A DNA stretch of 64,000 nucleotides from Euptelea pleiosperma (lineage: Eukaryota > Streptophyta > Magnoliopsida > Ranunculales > Eupteleaceae): the NCBI GenBank assembly GCA_035048495.1, contig CM068541.1:12655929-12719928 (forward strand), read 5' to 3'. Under the pieces are notes generated by a model. It was not told the origin of the DNA. It made no database searches and worked only from the letters and a program-made list of their open reading frames with translations. Position 1 is the stretch's first letter. The number at the start of each line of letters is the position of its first letter. The position numbers and the translations under genes were made by a program. This document shows, piece by piece, positions 10,119 to 21,551 of this stretch.

Positions 10119-12751
10119 TCATGGAGGTGTCACATCCTGCCCGCCGACCGGTTGAGTGACAAGATTTACTGTGACATCCCCTCCTGGAGTCACCATGTCT
10201 GTCTGACAAAAGGCTGGAACAACTTCAGGTGCCGGGATGGTTGGAGATGGTTCTCGGGGAACTTCTGTTGAAATTATTGTCCCGACAAGTGGTTCAGGTT
10301 GAACCATATTTTGAACAGGATCTTCATCTCCTTCTTCTTCCATCATGGCTTCACATTTGGCGAAGCCTTCCCGGTATCCCTTGTCGTAAGATTCTTGTTG
10401 GAGGGCATCAGATGCTTGTTTGGTTTCATCCCTCTCAACGGTCATCTTTTCCAGATCTTTTTGCAGGCGACTGGCTCCCTCCTTGAATTTTGCATACTCC
10501 GCCTTGACTTTAATCAAGTTATCTTCAGCTTTTTTCTTTGAAGCAAGGGCTTCAAGAGCCAATTTTCTCTCCATTTCAGCCTTGGTCTTTGAAACTTCGG
10601 CAGAGAGAGTGGCCGCTTGAATTTGCTCCTCGGCTAGTTGAAGTTTAGCTTCGGACGCACTTGATTTTTCGACAAGGGCAGTATAATTTTGGAGGAGATC
10701 ACCAAGATAATCCCTCAGACCTACATAGGCATGGATACTCTGCAGATAGAAGGAACTGTTAGAATATATTGGAAGAATTCATCAGAGAGAGCAGTACAAA
10801 TAATAAATTATTACCTCCAGGAGGGAACGACTTAGAACTTCACAGGGTACTTTTGGGGAAGGCATGTCAATATAACGCAACCTGTCCCGTGGAAGACAGA
10901 TTCGTTCGATTAACGTCGAAGCCACCCCAGCGTCAGCAATGGAGCTTTGCTCCGAGATGGGTTGCCCATTTGGCAAGCAACCAGCATTCATGATGTATGG
11001 TTCCACGCCATCGAAATCCCGTAGACCTGCAATGGGGTTATCTTGTCGCCACAATTCTTTCAGTGTAACCCATGTATCAATTAAATCAAATGCTGTACCA
11101 GACGGGAATGAAGGAGAACGAATGTGCTCACCAATTGAATGACTGGGCCCGGCAGCGTCTGTTGGATGAGAGGTTGATGGAGGGGTAGATATTGGTTGAA
11201 GCTCTAGAGAAGGAAGGAATCCAGGAGGAGACTGCGTAATGGCGATCGAGGGAGAAGCAGTAGGTATGGCAGTTACCGAAGGAGAATCTGGGGTCCCAGA
11301 AGGCTGAGTCGTTGAAGAGCCACCAGCCAGATTATCCTTTGTAGCCACTATACCATCCCGAATCATTGATGCCTCAAGTTCGGGAGCTAATCCCTTGATC
11401 AATCTTCTTTTCTTTTTTGGCGCCAGAGCTGGGGCAGCAAAGGTGTCCTTTCGCATTTCAGCCATTCTACCCTCCATCTGCACAGGAGGTAACAAGTTAG
11501 ATGATCATAGAAGCATAAGAGCTAGACATCAGTTATAGAAGAAGATACCTCTGCCTCTTCCAACCGAACAAGTTCCCGGGCAAAATCATTCAGAGGTTCT
11601 TGACGACCATCTGGATGTCTGAAGAATTCGGCCACGGGATAAGGAGCAGACGTGACCCGACTTGTTGGAGGTTCTACATGGGCTAGTGCACTATGAGTTT
11701 GACGAGGTCTCTTTATTAAGGGGATGTCGGGACTTGTTGTCTCTTCTTCCCGAGACTCATGTTCCCTTGCAGCAACTTCAACAGCGGGACGCTTCCGCGA
11801 ATAGTCGGGAGCAGTTATTCGCTGGTCCCGTGGGACGACAAGAGTAGGAGACGAGGATCTTTGATTTTTATCAATTAATCCCGCCAGGGACCATTGCTTT
11901 ACGACCTTAGGGATTTTCCTCAGAATATATTTGACTTTGTCGTCTATATCCTGAGGATATTTCCAGGGACGTCTGATATAGTCTACAGCAGAAAAGAGAG
12001 GGGATTGATTAGTAGATTGATTAACTGAATCTAAAGGAGATTGACGAGATATAAAGAGGAGCTTACCCGACAAGTTAAAGCTTGTGCGGACTCTATGGCT
12101 GCTGGAGCTCCCCTCCACACGCTCGTCAAATTCCCAAGATCCAGTCACCAGCAGAGGATCAGAGTGCCATCCCTTATGACTATCGGGCAGGGTCTCAACT
12201 ATCTTCTGATTTTTATTCCGGGCAGCTACCGACCAGAACATATCGGTATCGAAGGAGTCTGGGCATCTCCTCAGAATGTACAGATAATCGATCTCGAAGA
12301 GACCGATCTGGTATTTACTCGTAGAGTTGAAATACTCTATCCTATTCATCAGACGCCAGAAATTTCCGTGCATCTGGCCGGGAGCCCGGTCGTAGAACCA
12401 GAGGACTTCCCTCACTAAAGGAGTCAAAGGTAGGGTTAACCCGAACTTCAATTGAAGCCGAGTGATGCTTATTTCGCCAGGGTTGGTATTTTCCCCATGA
12501 CGAGAATCGATATTAACAAAAACAGAAGAAGGAATGGCAAATTCTTTTCTCAAACCTACAATATAAGGGTCATTCCCATAAGTTGGGACCCTGACGATTA
12601 CTTGAGGAATTATTGGTTCCTCCCTATATACATCTACTTCTCTATCCAACGAATCAGAGGATAATTGCTCCTCTACATCAACATTGGTTTCTACTGGTTC
12701 TCTGGGAACCATTTCTTCGGTATCTTCAAGAACCCTTTTACCCCTAGCCAT
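10119..12751 (-). CDS. Antisense gene of Tat copy A, three exons
   Basis: Proposed exons on the minus strand: 12751-11549 (401 codons), 11477-10815 (221 codons) and 10739-10119 (206 codons plus TGA). Intron 1 (11548-11478, 71 bp) and intron 2 (10814-10740, 75 bp) have GT-AG borders and are both phase 0. The ATG at 12751 (MARGKRVLED) is chosen for its context; the frame is open upstream to 12898. The product is about 828 aa. Residues 98-200 resemble the plant 'putative gypsy type transposon' domain (LPLTPLVREVLWFYDRAPGQ block). Exon 2 is Ser/Pro-rich and begins near a basic KKKRR cluster, a possible nuclear signal. Exon 3 is a long coiled coil ending in an acidic patch. Antisense ORFs are known in Tat elements; their role is unknown. 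Splicing is inferred. Confidence 0.75.
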
Positions 12752-12937
12752 TTGAAGAAGAAGATGAAGAGGAAGATGAAGGTATACGAGAGGGGATAGC
12801 AGATGAGAGAAAAGTACCGTTACAGTCTGGAAGCAACAAACAGAAGAGATACAGGTGAAGAACAGCTTGAACTTGAAGCTTGAAGTATTGCAGAGCACTG
12901 ACCAGAGCGAAGAAATGGAAGAAAGCGGTGAATAAAC

Positions 12938-12945
12938 CTTTTATA
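12938..12945 (-). promoter_or_regulatory. TATA box of the antisense gene, copy A
   Basis: TATAAAAG reads on the minus strand about 190 bases upstream of the antisense ATG at 12751 and about 340 bases inside the 3' LTR. It is conserved in copies B and C. It would drive transcription opposite to the element's genomic RNA. Confidence 0.55.
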
Positions 12946-13267
12946 GGCAAAGATCTGGTTATATCAAACCAGCAGCTTGGCAATATCAAATCTCGGGCGC
13001 CAAAACTCGAAAGATTGGTTACTCGACGGTTCGGTTACCTATTCCCTCGAGTACTGTACCCATCAATCATTCCATTCGACGACGTACATTGGGCAGCACG
13101 TTGCTACGGACACGTCTCATGTATACAGCAAACAGTAAGCGCAGTATTAAATGCGGAGGAAAGTGATCGATTGGTTATTACGTGATCCAACGGCTAAGAA
13201 ACAGAGATGAAACGTGGATGGCTAAGATCTTTTTCAGAAGATACGACGGTCATTTATCGATCTTCTC

Positions 13268-13281
13268 AAAAAGGGGGGCGA
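13268..13281 (+). other. Polypurine tract, copy A
   Basis: AAAAAGGGGGGCGA directly abuts the 3' LTR start, the expected place for plus-strand priming. The same tract is at 50327-50340 in copy C and inverted at 742-755 in copy B. Confidence 0.8.
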
Positions 13282-14575
13282 TGTGGGTGCCGTATTTTCC
13301 AGCAAGTCAAAATTGGACACGTATCTCTGGCTTAGGACGTGCGGTTTCGAATACACGATGCGTGTTAGAAGACAGCACGCGAGAGTTAATGCGCTGGAAT
13401 CATCATCAGGAGCCATAAACTGCCCATCGTGTCACATGATTTCCATTACTTGGAAATGCCACGTGTCAGGATTGAATGATCGACACATGGAAGTGATGCT
13501 AACAGAGAATATTAACGTCTCAGCCTTTAATATGTCGGGAAGTATTCAATCTTGCCCGACATATTGATGAGTTTCATCCCACTAAGATCACCAGACCTAT
13601 TTGACGGGATCTTTTACAATCTCATCCCGGGAACTCAAGGAACTCATCCGGGAAACTCAAGTATATCATCCCGGGAACTCCAACATCTCTTCCCGGGATT
13701 CATCCTGGCAACTCAAGTATATCATCCCGGGAACTCCAAACATGTCATCCCGGGAACTCATCCTGGAAACTCAAGTATATCATCCCGGGAACTCCAACAT
13801 CTCTTCCCGGGACTCATCCTGGCAACTCAAGTATCTCATCCCGGGAACTCCAAACATGTCATCCCGGGAACTCATCCCGGCAAGGTCTCATTATTGGCTA
13901 GATGCATTTATCCCGTCAAGGTCATCAGACTTACTTGACGGGATCTATTTCAATATCATCCCGTCAAAGCCAGATGATGTCAAATGACTTACGTGGCAGG
14001 ATCTCTTACGTACGAGGTAAGTATTCTGAATACAATCGATTTCTTAACTAATGAATATTGGCCACATGGCAGCTAGTTGAACTATCACGAATTCGACATC
14101 CCCTTATTCGAATACCTGACACGAAGGATGCCACCTCAGTGTCACTTCAGTTATTTCAGGTATAACCGAATCAAGGAAGTCAAGATATAACCATAAGATT
14201 ATGTTTTATAACAGAATCCATCTGAGTCATCGTTGACTGATAATGACTAGACACGTGGAAGGTGAGTCACGCCAGTTCTAAGGGTATAAATATGAGACCC
14301 TCAGGACTGAGAAAAGGATCTTGCTCTCTAGATCCAGATAGCTTAAACTCTGAAATCTTTTACTATTTCCTAAAACCTGTTACATTTTCCAAGCTGACTT
14401 GAGCGTCGGAGCCTTGTCAACAGGTACAACCAAATCTCATCTGGAGATCATCCTATCCTTCGCAGAGGAGAAAGCAGTTCTATCCTGGAGCATCAGAGTC
14501 GTCCGATCATCACCAAAATCCGAATCGTCTGACCTCGAAGATTGTGTGGGTTAGATCAGATATTTTTCCCCCACA
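13282..14575 (+). repeat. 3' LTR of Tat copy A
   Basis: This has the same length (1294 bp) and borders as the 5' LTR. About ten single-base differences from the 5' LTR are visible. It contains the same TATA box, CACGTG cores and CCCGGG subrepeats. It is followed by GTAAC and then non-repeat sequence. Its promoter points toward the receptor kinase gene 2.2 kb downstream. Confidence 0.93.
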
Positions 14576-16052
14576 GTAACCCTATGAAAGAGTTGGCGCA
14601 CCAATTGGTGGACATGCACCTAAATCAACTTGATTGGTGTCGTTGGATTTGAGTTTTCAATTATAGACTTGGAACCCAACGTTTTACTACCACAACTCTG
14701 TTCACAAAACCCATAATTAAAAGAACTGTTCAAATCCAACGGCTAGGGATCACCAATCAAGCTTATATTTGCAATGTGGCTCTACAAGGGGTGGGCCAAA
14801 CTTTCATGAGATCAGTGGGCCCAAAAGAGTGTGTTGTGGCATTTTTGGGCCCACTGATCAGCGGAGCAAAGTCTTACCAACACAGGGAGTAGTTACTTAC
14901 CAATAAGAAAAAATTGGCAGTTATTTTTTTCTTCATTTTTTATTTTATTTTCTACTATTGTTTGAATACATACCTTTTCATTACTTTTTGGAGTTATCAT
15001 TCATGATTCCATGTATATCAGATGCATTCTTGTCTATCAAAATAATATTTGTAAAGAGATCATGTTGGACAATCTAACCGCATAGCATGCAGTTCATACT
15101 GTGGATACCATCCTAGCAAAATCAGTCCATTTTTTAATTGATTGAGTTTTAGTGATGATGATCAACATAAGAAAGAAAACACATTGTGTGGTTGGATTGT
15201 CCAACATGATCTCCACATGGCTCCCACAATCAGATGTAAGAAGTAGATGAATGATGTAGAACAGGTAGTGTAGCAGTTCATGGAGCGTTTGGACGTATAA
15301 ATTCCAAACGAAGCTAAAAAAAGCGTAACAAGCATTAATGAAATTGATTTTAGTGTCGGAATTGTGCAGGGCCAGACTTTTCTAAAAGGAAACGACGAGA
15401 TCTTCAATATTCATCAGCTTTGCTCGTGATGTATGTTGATTCTGGCCAAATTCCATCATTTAGTAGGTCAAAACGACAATTTTGCTATTTTAGGAGAGTA
15501 TTGTTTTAGCAAAATTTAAGTACCCCAAAGAAGGCTCAAGTTTTAATGGTGGACTCCAAGCAATTGCTTGACAATCACTAAGAGTGTGCCACGTGACTCA
15601 TGCTGTGTTCAAATATTCGGATATTATCTGCAAATTTTCGAATATTGGACTTGGATAATGTTTTATATTTGAGTTTTTCGGATATGGATTCCGATATTTA
15701 ATCTGACATCAATATAAGCCCCAATATTCAGTGGATGGTTGTGATCTTATTGATATTTCTTTTGCATTATGGCCCAACCAAGGTGTGACTTATTGATCAG
15801 ACGCAATCTGGCCTACCGAACAAAATCAGACAGCCTCCTGAATTGAAGGTTGAGATGTTTCATGCAAACCTCTGCCTGTGAGCCCTTCTTTAACTGCTAC
15901 AATGATGCCCGTACACACCAAGGTGGACCCTAAGGCTGTCTCTGCCAGCCTCACCACCAACAAATATAAAATCACAAAAGCAGTGTAACGGTCAAACGCG
16001 GCTGCTGTAACAAAACCTTATTGGGACATATAAAATTGAGCCTCCACTGGCA
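14576..16052. other. Intergenic; no gene seen
   Basis: AT-rich sequence with no convincing coding frame. It holds a small inverted-repeat element at 15056-15212. Otherwise I see nothing I can name. Confidence 0.6.
15056..15212. repeat. MITE-like element with 25-27 bp inverted ends
   Basis: GAGATCATGTTGGACAAT at 15056 is repeated inverted at 15212 with about two mismatches over 25 bases. The span is about 157 bp and non-coding. No clear target duplication is seen, so the superfamily is not assigned. Confidence 0.45.
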
Positions 16053-16245
16053 AGCACAGAGTAAAACTTCCATCACACGAAATTGTAAATCACACGAAAC
16101 ACAGCCAATGAGTTCTCGGCACGTACACAAGTGCTTTTGCAACGTACCCATGTGCTTTTTTTTTAGGTGTACGTGCCGAGAACTCATTGGCTGTGTTTTG
16201 TGTGATTTGCAATCCCATTGTGACAGAAGTTGTACTCGCAGGCAC
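16053..16245. repeat. Foldback repeat upstream of the receptor kinase
   Basis: An inverted repeat whose inner arms, about 45 bases each (16082-16128 and 16167-16213), are nearly identical; both contain the block CCAATGAGTTCTCGGCACGT or its complement. Weaker pairing continues outward. The loop is about 38 bases. It lies about 500 bases upstream of the kinase ATG and may be a MITE or a source of hairpin RNA. Confidence 0.6.
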
Positions 16246-16741
16246 ACATCAATCATGGCCCCATTTTATAATGGGCAGGAGGTGCACCATGAGCCTTGAG
16301 ACAAAGGAATCCACACCGCGACACAGATGTGCGGTGTGGATTCCGTTTGGCCTCAGGCATGCTATAACAGTCAAAATATCTCGAAGAGGCCCACACGCTT
16401 TCTTGGAACACCCATTGTTTTTTGGTCTTTTTAAGTTTGAAAACAGAGGATCTGTTACTTTTTGTAATTGATTTATGTTTTTCATTTCACTAATTGTTTA
16501 ATTTTCCTGTGCTTGCAAATTGCAACTATTTTGACTTTGCATGAACAAATGAAAACTTACAGCATTTTAAAATTGGATTAAACTAAGTTTGTTGAATGGA
16601 TTGAAACCTTAAAATATCCAATAATTTAAATTAGATGTCCTGATACAAAGACCCATTCATCTCTCTTTGTTTTTCAACCTTTCTTTCAATCTCCTTAAGC
16701 TTTATTTCAGTAGTACCTCTATCCCCTTACAAGCAGGTTTA

Positions 16742-19285
16742 ATGGGTATCCGCTGGAATCTGTATTGGGTTCTTCTTCACCTTCTTAATCTTCTAATCAA
16801 TGCTTCTTACTCAATTAATGCCCAACCTTTCGATTATCCGATTGCCAACCTCTCCAATTCATGGACAAACAACCCATCCATTAAACATTCTGTTAGTTTC
16901 ATGGATGGATCTATGGTGAGGTCTCTCCTTCTCAGAGGAAGCTTTGGCCCACGATATGCCTGCGGCTTTTATTGTGACGGAAACTGCAGTTCTTTCCTAT
17001 TTGCTGTCTTTATTGTTCAAACCAACAGTGGGTCTGGCATCACTTCTCCTTCTATAGGATTCCCACAAGTTGTCTGGTCTGCGAACCGAAACAATCCAGT
17101 TAGAGAGAATGCAACGTTGCAACTCACCCAAGAAGGAGATTTGATATTGCGAGAAGTCGATGGTACTTTAGTTTGGTCTACAAACACAACTGGTAAATCT
17201 GTTCTAGGCCTAAACATGACTGAGACGGGAAACCTCTTGCTCTTCGACAGAAACAACGGTACTGTTTGGCAGTCTTTTGATCACCCGACAGACTCTTTAG
17301 TTCCCGGGCAGAAGTTGGCAGATGGCCAGAGGCTCACAGCCAGCGCGTCGCCATTGAATTGGTCTGAAGGAGGTTTGTTTTCTCTTTCTGTTACAACTGA
17401 AGGTCTGTTTGCTTTTTTTGAGTCTGATCCTACACGATCTTATTATCAATCCATGATTTCTGGCACTAAAGAAAGCACAGAACCAAGCTATGTGAGATTT
17501 CTGAATGGAAGTCTCGCTCTGTTCATATTGTCTGCTGAGCCAAACCAGCCAAATTCTGTGATTCCAGTTCCTCTGGCTTCGTCTGCTCAGTACATGAAGT
17601 TGGAGTCAGATGGGCATTTGAAAGTTTATGAGTGGGATGCAGGGTGGAAGGAGGTGGCTGATCTCCTGACAGGGTATTTGGGTGAGTGTAACTACCCTAT
17701 GGTCTGTGGGAATTATGGCATTTGCTCAAATGGGCAGTGCAGCTGTCCTGGAGCGACCAGTAGCGAAACAAGCTACTTTAGGCAATTAAATGACAGGAAA
17801 CCTGAACTTGGCTGTTCTGTAATTACTCCTTTGTCCTGTGAAGCGCCACAGTATCACAGCCTTCTAGATCTCAAGGACATTACTTACTTCCATTTTCCAG
17901 CCAATGTTACAGATACCGACATGGAGAGTTGCAAGCAGGCCTGTTTGAAGAATTGTTCTTGCAAAGCGGCTCTGTTTCAGTATGGTGGGAATGCTTCGAA
18001 TGGGTATTGCTTCTTACCATCCCAGCTTTTTTCGCTGATGAACAATGAAAAGGAGAAGACACATTATAATTCGTCTGCGTTCATCAAGGTGCAAATCTCC
18101 CCAATTGAAGTGGGTCCCTCATCAGAGGTTTCTAGATCGAAAACATCCCGAACCGCAATAATATTGATATCCAGTCTGGGCTCAATCTTTGGTGTATTTC
18201 TCCTAATTGGCCTCTTGGTTGTTCTTTTTAGGAAGAAAAAAAATGTGGAGGAAGATGAGGAGGATTATTTAGATCAAGTACCAGGAATGCCCAAACGATT
18301 CTCTTATGAAGACTTGGAAATCGCAACAGAGAATTTCTGTCGAAAGCTTGGAGAAGGAGGATTTGGGTCAGTTTTTGAAGGAACACTGATCAGTGGCACC
18401 AAAGTTGCAGTGAAACGCCTGGATGGCATAGGCCAGGTGAAGAAATCATTCTTAGCTGAGGTTGAGACAATTGGCAGCATTCACCATGTCAACCTTGTAA
18501 GACTTGTTGGATTTTGTGCCGAGAAATCGCACAGGCTTTTAGTTTATGAGTATATGAGCAATGGATCATTGGAGAAATGGATCTACAACAGAAGCCAAGA
18601 GCTTTCTCTTGGTTGGCAAGCCAGACGGAAGATCATCCTCGACATAGCCAAAGGACTAGCCTATCTCCATGAAGATTGCAGGCAGAGAATAATCCACTTA
18701 GATATTAAACCCCAAAATATCCTTCTAGACGACAACTTCAATGCTAAGGTTTCAGATTTTGGGTTGTCTAAGCTGATAGACAGGGATCAGAGCCAAGTTA
18801 TGACCACAATGAGAGGAACTCCTGGATATTTGGCTCCAGAATGGTTGACCTCAGTGATCACGGAAAAAGTAGACGTCTATAGCTTTGGGGTTGTGGTCAT
18901 GGAGATTCTGTGTGGACGTAAGAATTTGGACCGCTCTCTGAACGAAGAAAGTATGCATCTACTTAGTTTATTAAAAAGAAAGGCAGAGGAGGAACAATTG
19001 TCTGATATGATCGACAAACACAGCGATGATATGCAGTTACATATGGAAGAAGCCATGGAAATGATGGGTGTTGCTGCTTGGTGTTTACAAAGTGACTTTG
19101 CTAGAAGGCCTTCCATGTCAGTGGTGGTGAAGGTCTTAGAGGGTGTGATGGATGTTGTGCCTAGCCTAGATTATAGCTTCTCAACTACACTACCACAACC
19201 ATCCACAACCGCGTTAGTTCATGAAGAGTCAGGTCAAGGTGCTTCAGCTCCATTACTGGCATCAGTCCTATCAGGCCCGAGATGA
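16742..19285 (+). CDS. G-type lectin S-receptor-like Ser/Thr protein kinase (SD2-5 type)
   Basis: A single-exon gene of 847 aa from the ATG at 16742, chosen because a signal peptide (LYWVLLHLLNLLINA) follows; the frame is also open back to 16667. Order: signal peptide; bulb-type lectin domain (about residues 50-190, with VVWSANRNNPV and WQSFDHPTD motifs); an EGF-like Cys cluster (about 315-345); a PAN-like Cys-rich region (about 365-455); one transmembrane helix (about 472-496); kinase domain (about 530-800). The kinase has the glycine loop GEGGFGSVFEG near 536, catalytic HLD at 652-654 and DFG at 672-674. HLD in place of HRD makes it a non-RD kinase, usual for this family and frequent among immune receptors. 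All expected motifs are intact. The ligand is unknown. Confidence 0.93.
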   Translation: MGIRWNLYWVLLHLLNLLINASYSINAQPFDYPIANLSNSWTNNPSIKHSVSFMDGSMVRSLLLRGSFGPRYACGFYCDGNCSSFLFAVFIVQTNSGSGITSPSIGFPQVVWSANRNNPVRENATLQLTQEGDLILREVDGTLVWSTNTTGKSVLGLNMTETGNLLLFDRNNGTVWQSFDHPTDSLVPGQKLADGQRLTASASPLNWSEGGLFSLSVTTEGLFAFFESDPTRSYYQSMISGTKESTEPSYVRFLNGSLALFILSAEPNQPNSVIPVPLASSAQYMKLESDGHLKVYEWDAGWKEVADLLTGYLGECNYPMVCGNYGICSNGQCSCPGATSSETSYFRQLNDRKPELGCSVITPLSCEAPQYHSLLDLKDITYFHFPANVTDTDMESCKQACLKNCSCKAALFQYGGNASNGYCFLPSQLFSLMNNEKEKTHYNSSAFIKVQISPIEVGPSSEVSRSKTSRTAIILISSLGSIFGVFLLIGLLVVLFRKKKNVEEDEEDYLDQVPGMPKRFSYEDLEIATENFCRKLGEGGFGSVFEGTLISGTKVAVKRLDGIGQVKKSFLAEVETIGSIHHVNLVRLVGFCAEKSHRLLVYEYMSNGSLEKWIYNRSQELSLGWQARRKIILDIAKGLAYLHEDCRQRIIHLDIKPQNILLDDNFNAKVSDFGLSKLIDRDQSQVMTTMRGTPGYLAPEWLTSVITEKVDVYSFGVVVMEILCGRKNLDRSLNEESMHLLSLLKRKAEEEQLSDMIDKHSDDMQLHMEEAMEMMGVAAWCLQSDFARRPSMSVVVKVLEGVMDVVPSLDYSFSTTLPQPSTTALVHEESGQGASAPLLASVLSGPR

Positions 19286-19849
19286 TGGAGGGGATCAGTG
19301 GAAGAAAATTGTCCATGACATGCTCTTTCCTTTTTTCCTTTTTCATATACCATTGAGAACATTCTACAAAATTTTTTCCCTTTGATGTTTCTCACCATAA
19401 TAAGAAGTGAATTTATTTTTCTATATAAACTGATCATGTGTTTGAAGCTATATGTTAAGAAAAAAACAGATTCCTTGTTGTTTATACTACAAGTGTGTGG
19501 CACTTGAGTTTATTTATGATTCACAAAAATTTCTAAAACAATATCATGACTGCAACAGAATCCTATTTCGCCATTCGACTATATTTTTATCAAATAGGTT
19601 TAGGTATAATTTATGAGGGTTAACACTAAGATAAGCCTCGGCAGAGAGCTCCTCAAGATTTTGAAATCTTGTTCACACATCTCCTCATGCTGTAAAACAC
19701 AATCATGGCAATATTGCCTTAAAACTAGGATGAATTTTTGAAAAGTCCATGAAAAACCAATTTCCTTGTGAATAATATAGTTTCATAATTTTGAATAGTC
19801 GATATATTTTTTACTTTAAGTGGAGGATAGGAAGCTTTGGACCAATTCC
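19286..19849. other. 3' flank of the kinase gene; nothing identified
   Basis: AT-rich sequence, presumably the 3' UTR followed by spacer. No coding frame or repeat is recognised. Confidence 0.5.
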
Positions 19850-20040
19850 AACCTTACTCAAGCTCACAATCGCTGTGTGTGCAAGCGCTTGATATTCGGC
19901 TTCGGCGCTGAAACCATGGAATATTGTTTCTTAGCATCCCATATGACAAGGTTAGAGCCAAATTAAACACAGAAACCCATTGTAGAGTGTCTAGTACTAG
20001 GGGATGACCCGTGCCAATGGCACTCCTTGACAAAGCGTTC
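19850..20040 (-). pseudogene. Ty1/copia RNase H relic
   Basis: On the minus strand, interrupted frames resemble the copia RNase H end: a stretch like STRHSTMGFCV, then FGSNLVIWDAKKQ, then SAEAEYQAL. Stops and shifts break the frame. No LTRs are seen nearby, so only a fragment remains. Confidence 0.6.
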
Positions 20041-20775
20041 CCAAATAAATTTGGGTGTCTTCGACACTCAAATACCCATGCCTACAACAATCCCCGAAAA
20101 AGTGTTTGCAAATACTTCACGGTGAAGTAATTTTTTTATTAGTCTTTATATAATGATCAACAAAAAGTTTTACAGAAAAAGAATTTGTATGTAAACATTT
20201 CATGCGACCATATGGACATTTTTAAAGAATGGACTGACATTCCCAAAACATGACATTAATAAACAGTTAGAAATGAAGATTTCTTCAAAAACAAAAAAGA
20301 CGTTGATTAGCTATTGATAAAAGATCTGGGTCGGGTTCCGATGACCAACATTTAAAATTTAACGTTTTTTGTCGGCTGTGGACCCCTAGAATCCGAAGGT
20401 GGTTAATAGTGTTGAGCTGGCATCACTTTTGCAAAAGCAAAACCACCGTTGGATTCTCGGGATCCATGGCCAAGAAAAACCGTGAACTTTTTGGTTTACT
20501 TTTGTTGGTCATCACAATCTGTTCCAAAATATCTACACTACCAATTTGGCCTCCTGAGATTGTCGTCTTTGGTCTAGCTAACACTTGGTGTATTTAAGAG
20601 TTGTAGGCTTTTTCTTCCGGATCAAACTTCCCAACTGTATCATCCATAGGGTGGGGATCCAACTTCATGGATCCTAGCAAGAAGACTGAGTTTAAGTGGT
20701 CAAGACTCAGGACCTTAGGATAGATGATCCATACAATCTGGGTTCCATAGTTAAACATTGATGACGGACCACAGT
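20041..20775. other. Intergenic; nothing identified
   Basis: No supported gene. A short frame at 20409-20597 has no recognisable domain and is not annotated. Confidence 0.45.
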
Positions 20776-21278
20776 ATGAGCCACGTGGCAGAATTTTAGT
20801 GACTATTGGTTGTATGGATGTTTGGATCATCCTAGATGAATGTACATACCAAAAATCAGCCTGATTAGTGATTTCAACATTTGGATCTTTGTATCCAAAT
20901 ACTGCTTTTCCATAGTTAAAAATTAACCCATGAAAACCACTCCAATCCAATGGCGTAGAAAACACTAAGTAGGCTATTTTTGGTCTGTAACTCCACCTAG
21001 GGTTCCAAACCACCACATGGTCAGCGATCCTCTAAGGCCTCTAACCATGGGTTAGAGGACACTGACCGTATGTATGTCTGGCCCATCCCTAGGTGGACCT
21101 ATATGCCAAAAATCAGCCTGATTAATGCTTTCCAACCTTTGGATCTTTCTACTCCAAAAAATGGTCAATAATGTTTAATTAACGATTAGAAAACACTAAA
21201 CATGATAATTTTGTATCTACATGTCCACCAATTAGTCTGATTAGTGATTTTAAACCGCATGATCTTTTTACCCCAAAT
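20776..21278. repeat. Foldback MITE family, one copy and one partial copy
   Basis: The segment 20776-21022 begins ATGAGCCACGTGGCA and ends with its imperfect complement. Between the arms are the family blocks AAAAATCAGCCTGATTAGTG and CCTAGGTGGACC. A second, partial copy follows to about 21278. The same family recurs at 30083-31200. Confidence 0.55.
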
Positions 21279-21551
21279 AATCTATATAACAAAACAGGAA
21301 GGTTGTCTCCCTCATAAATAGTGGCTGAGATCTGCTACAGGATTGACGGTTGTGATTTTTTGTTTCCAAAATTTTGGTTTTCGGCTTATAGTGATTTCTA
21401 ATCAGCCTAATTAGTGATTTCTAATAGTTGGAAAAACGTGTAAGCCGAAAACCAAAATTTTGGAAACAAAAAATCACAACCGTCAATCCTGTAGCAGATC
21501 TCAGCCACTATTTATGAGGGACACAACCTTCCTGTTTTGTTATATAGATTG
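21279..21551. repeat. Long near-perfect foldback (hairpin) element
   Basis: Two arms of about 100-110 bases, roughly 21279-21392 and 21446-21551, are near-perfect reverse complements starting from TCTATATAACAAAACAGGAA. The loop is about 55 bases. It is non-coding. It is either a foldback MITE or a recent inverted duplication, and it could give a hairpin RNA if transcribed. Confidence 0.75.

Larger units (their letters stand above)
2144..14575 (+). mobile_element. Ty3/gypsy Tat-lineage retrotransposon, copy A
   Basis: A 12.4-kb element with two 1294-bp LTRs beginning TGTGGG and ending CCCACA. In order it carries a primer-binding site, gag-protease, pol, a 93-bp repeat array, an antisense gene, a polypurine tract and the 3' LTR. 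The Tat lineage is inferred from the second RNase H domain after the RT-linked RNase H and from the antisense ORF; both are known features of Tat elements. The flanking 5-mers (GCGGA left, GTAAC right) do not match, so one flank has been replaced. Two nonsense mutations break gag and pol. About ten differences between the LTRs are visible by eye. Confidence 0.92.

Noticed and set aside
12041..12664. Plus-strand ORFs within the antisense gene
   Set aside because: They mirror exon 1 of the antisense gene and have no recognisable content.
20594..21016. 140-codon minus-strand ORF
   Set aside because: It overlaps a foldback MITE and has no domain or coding character.
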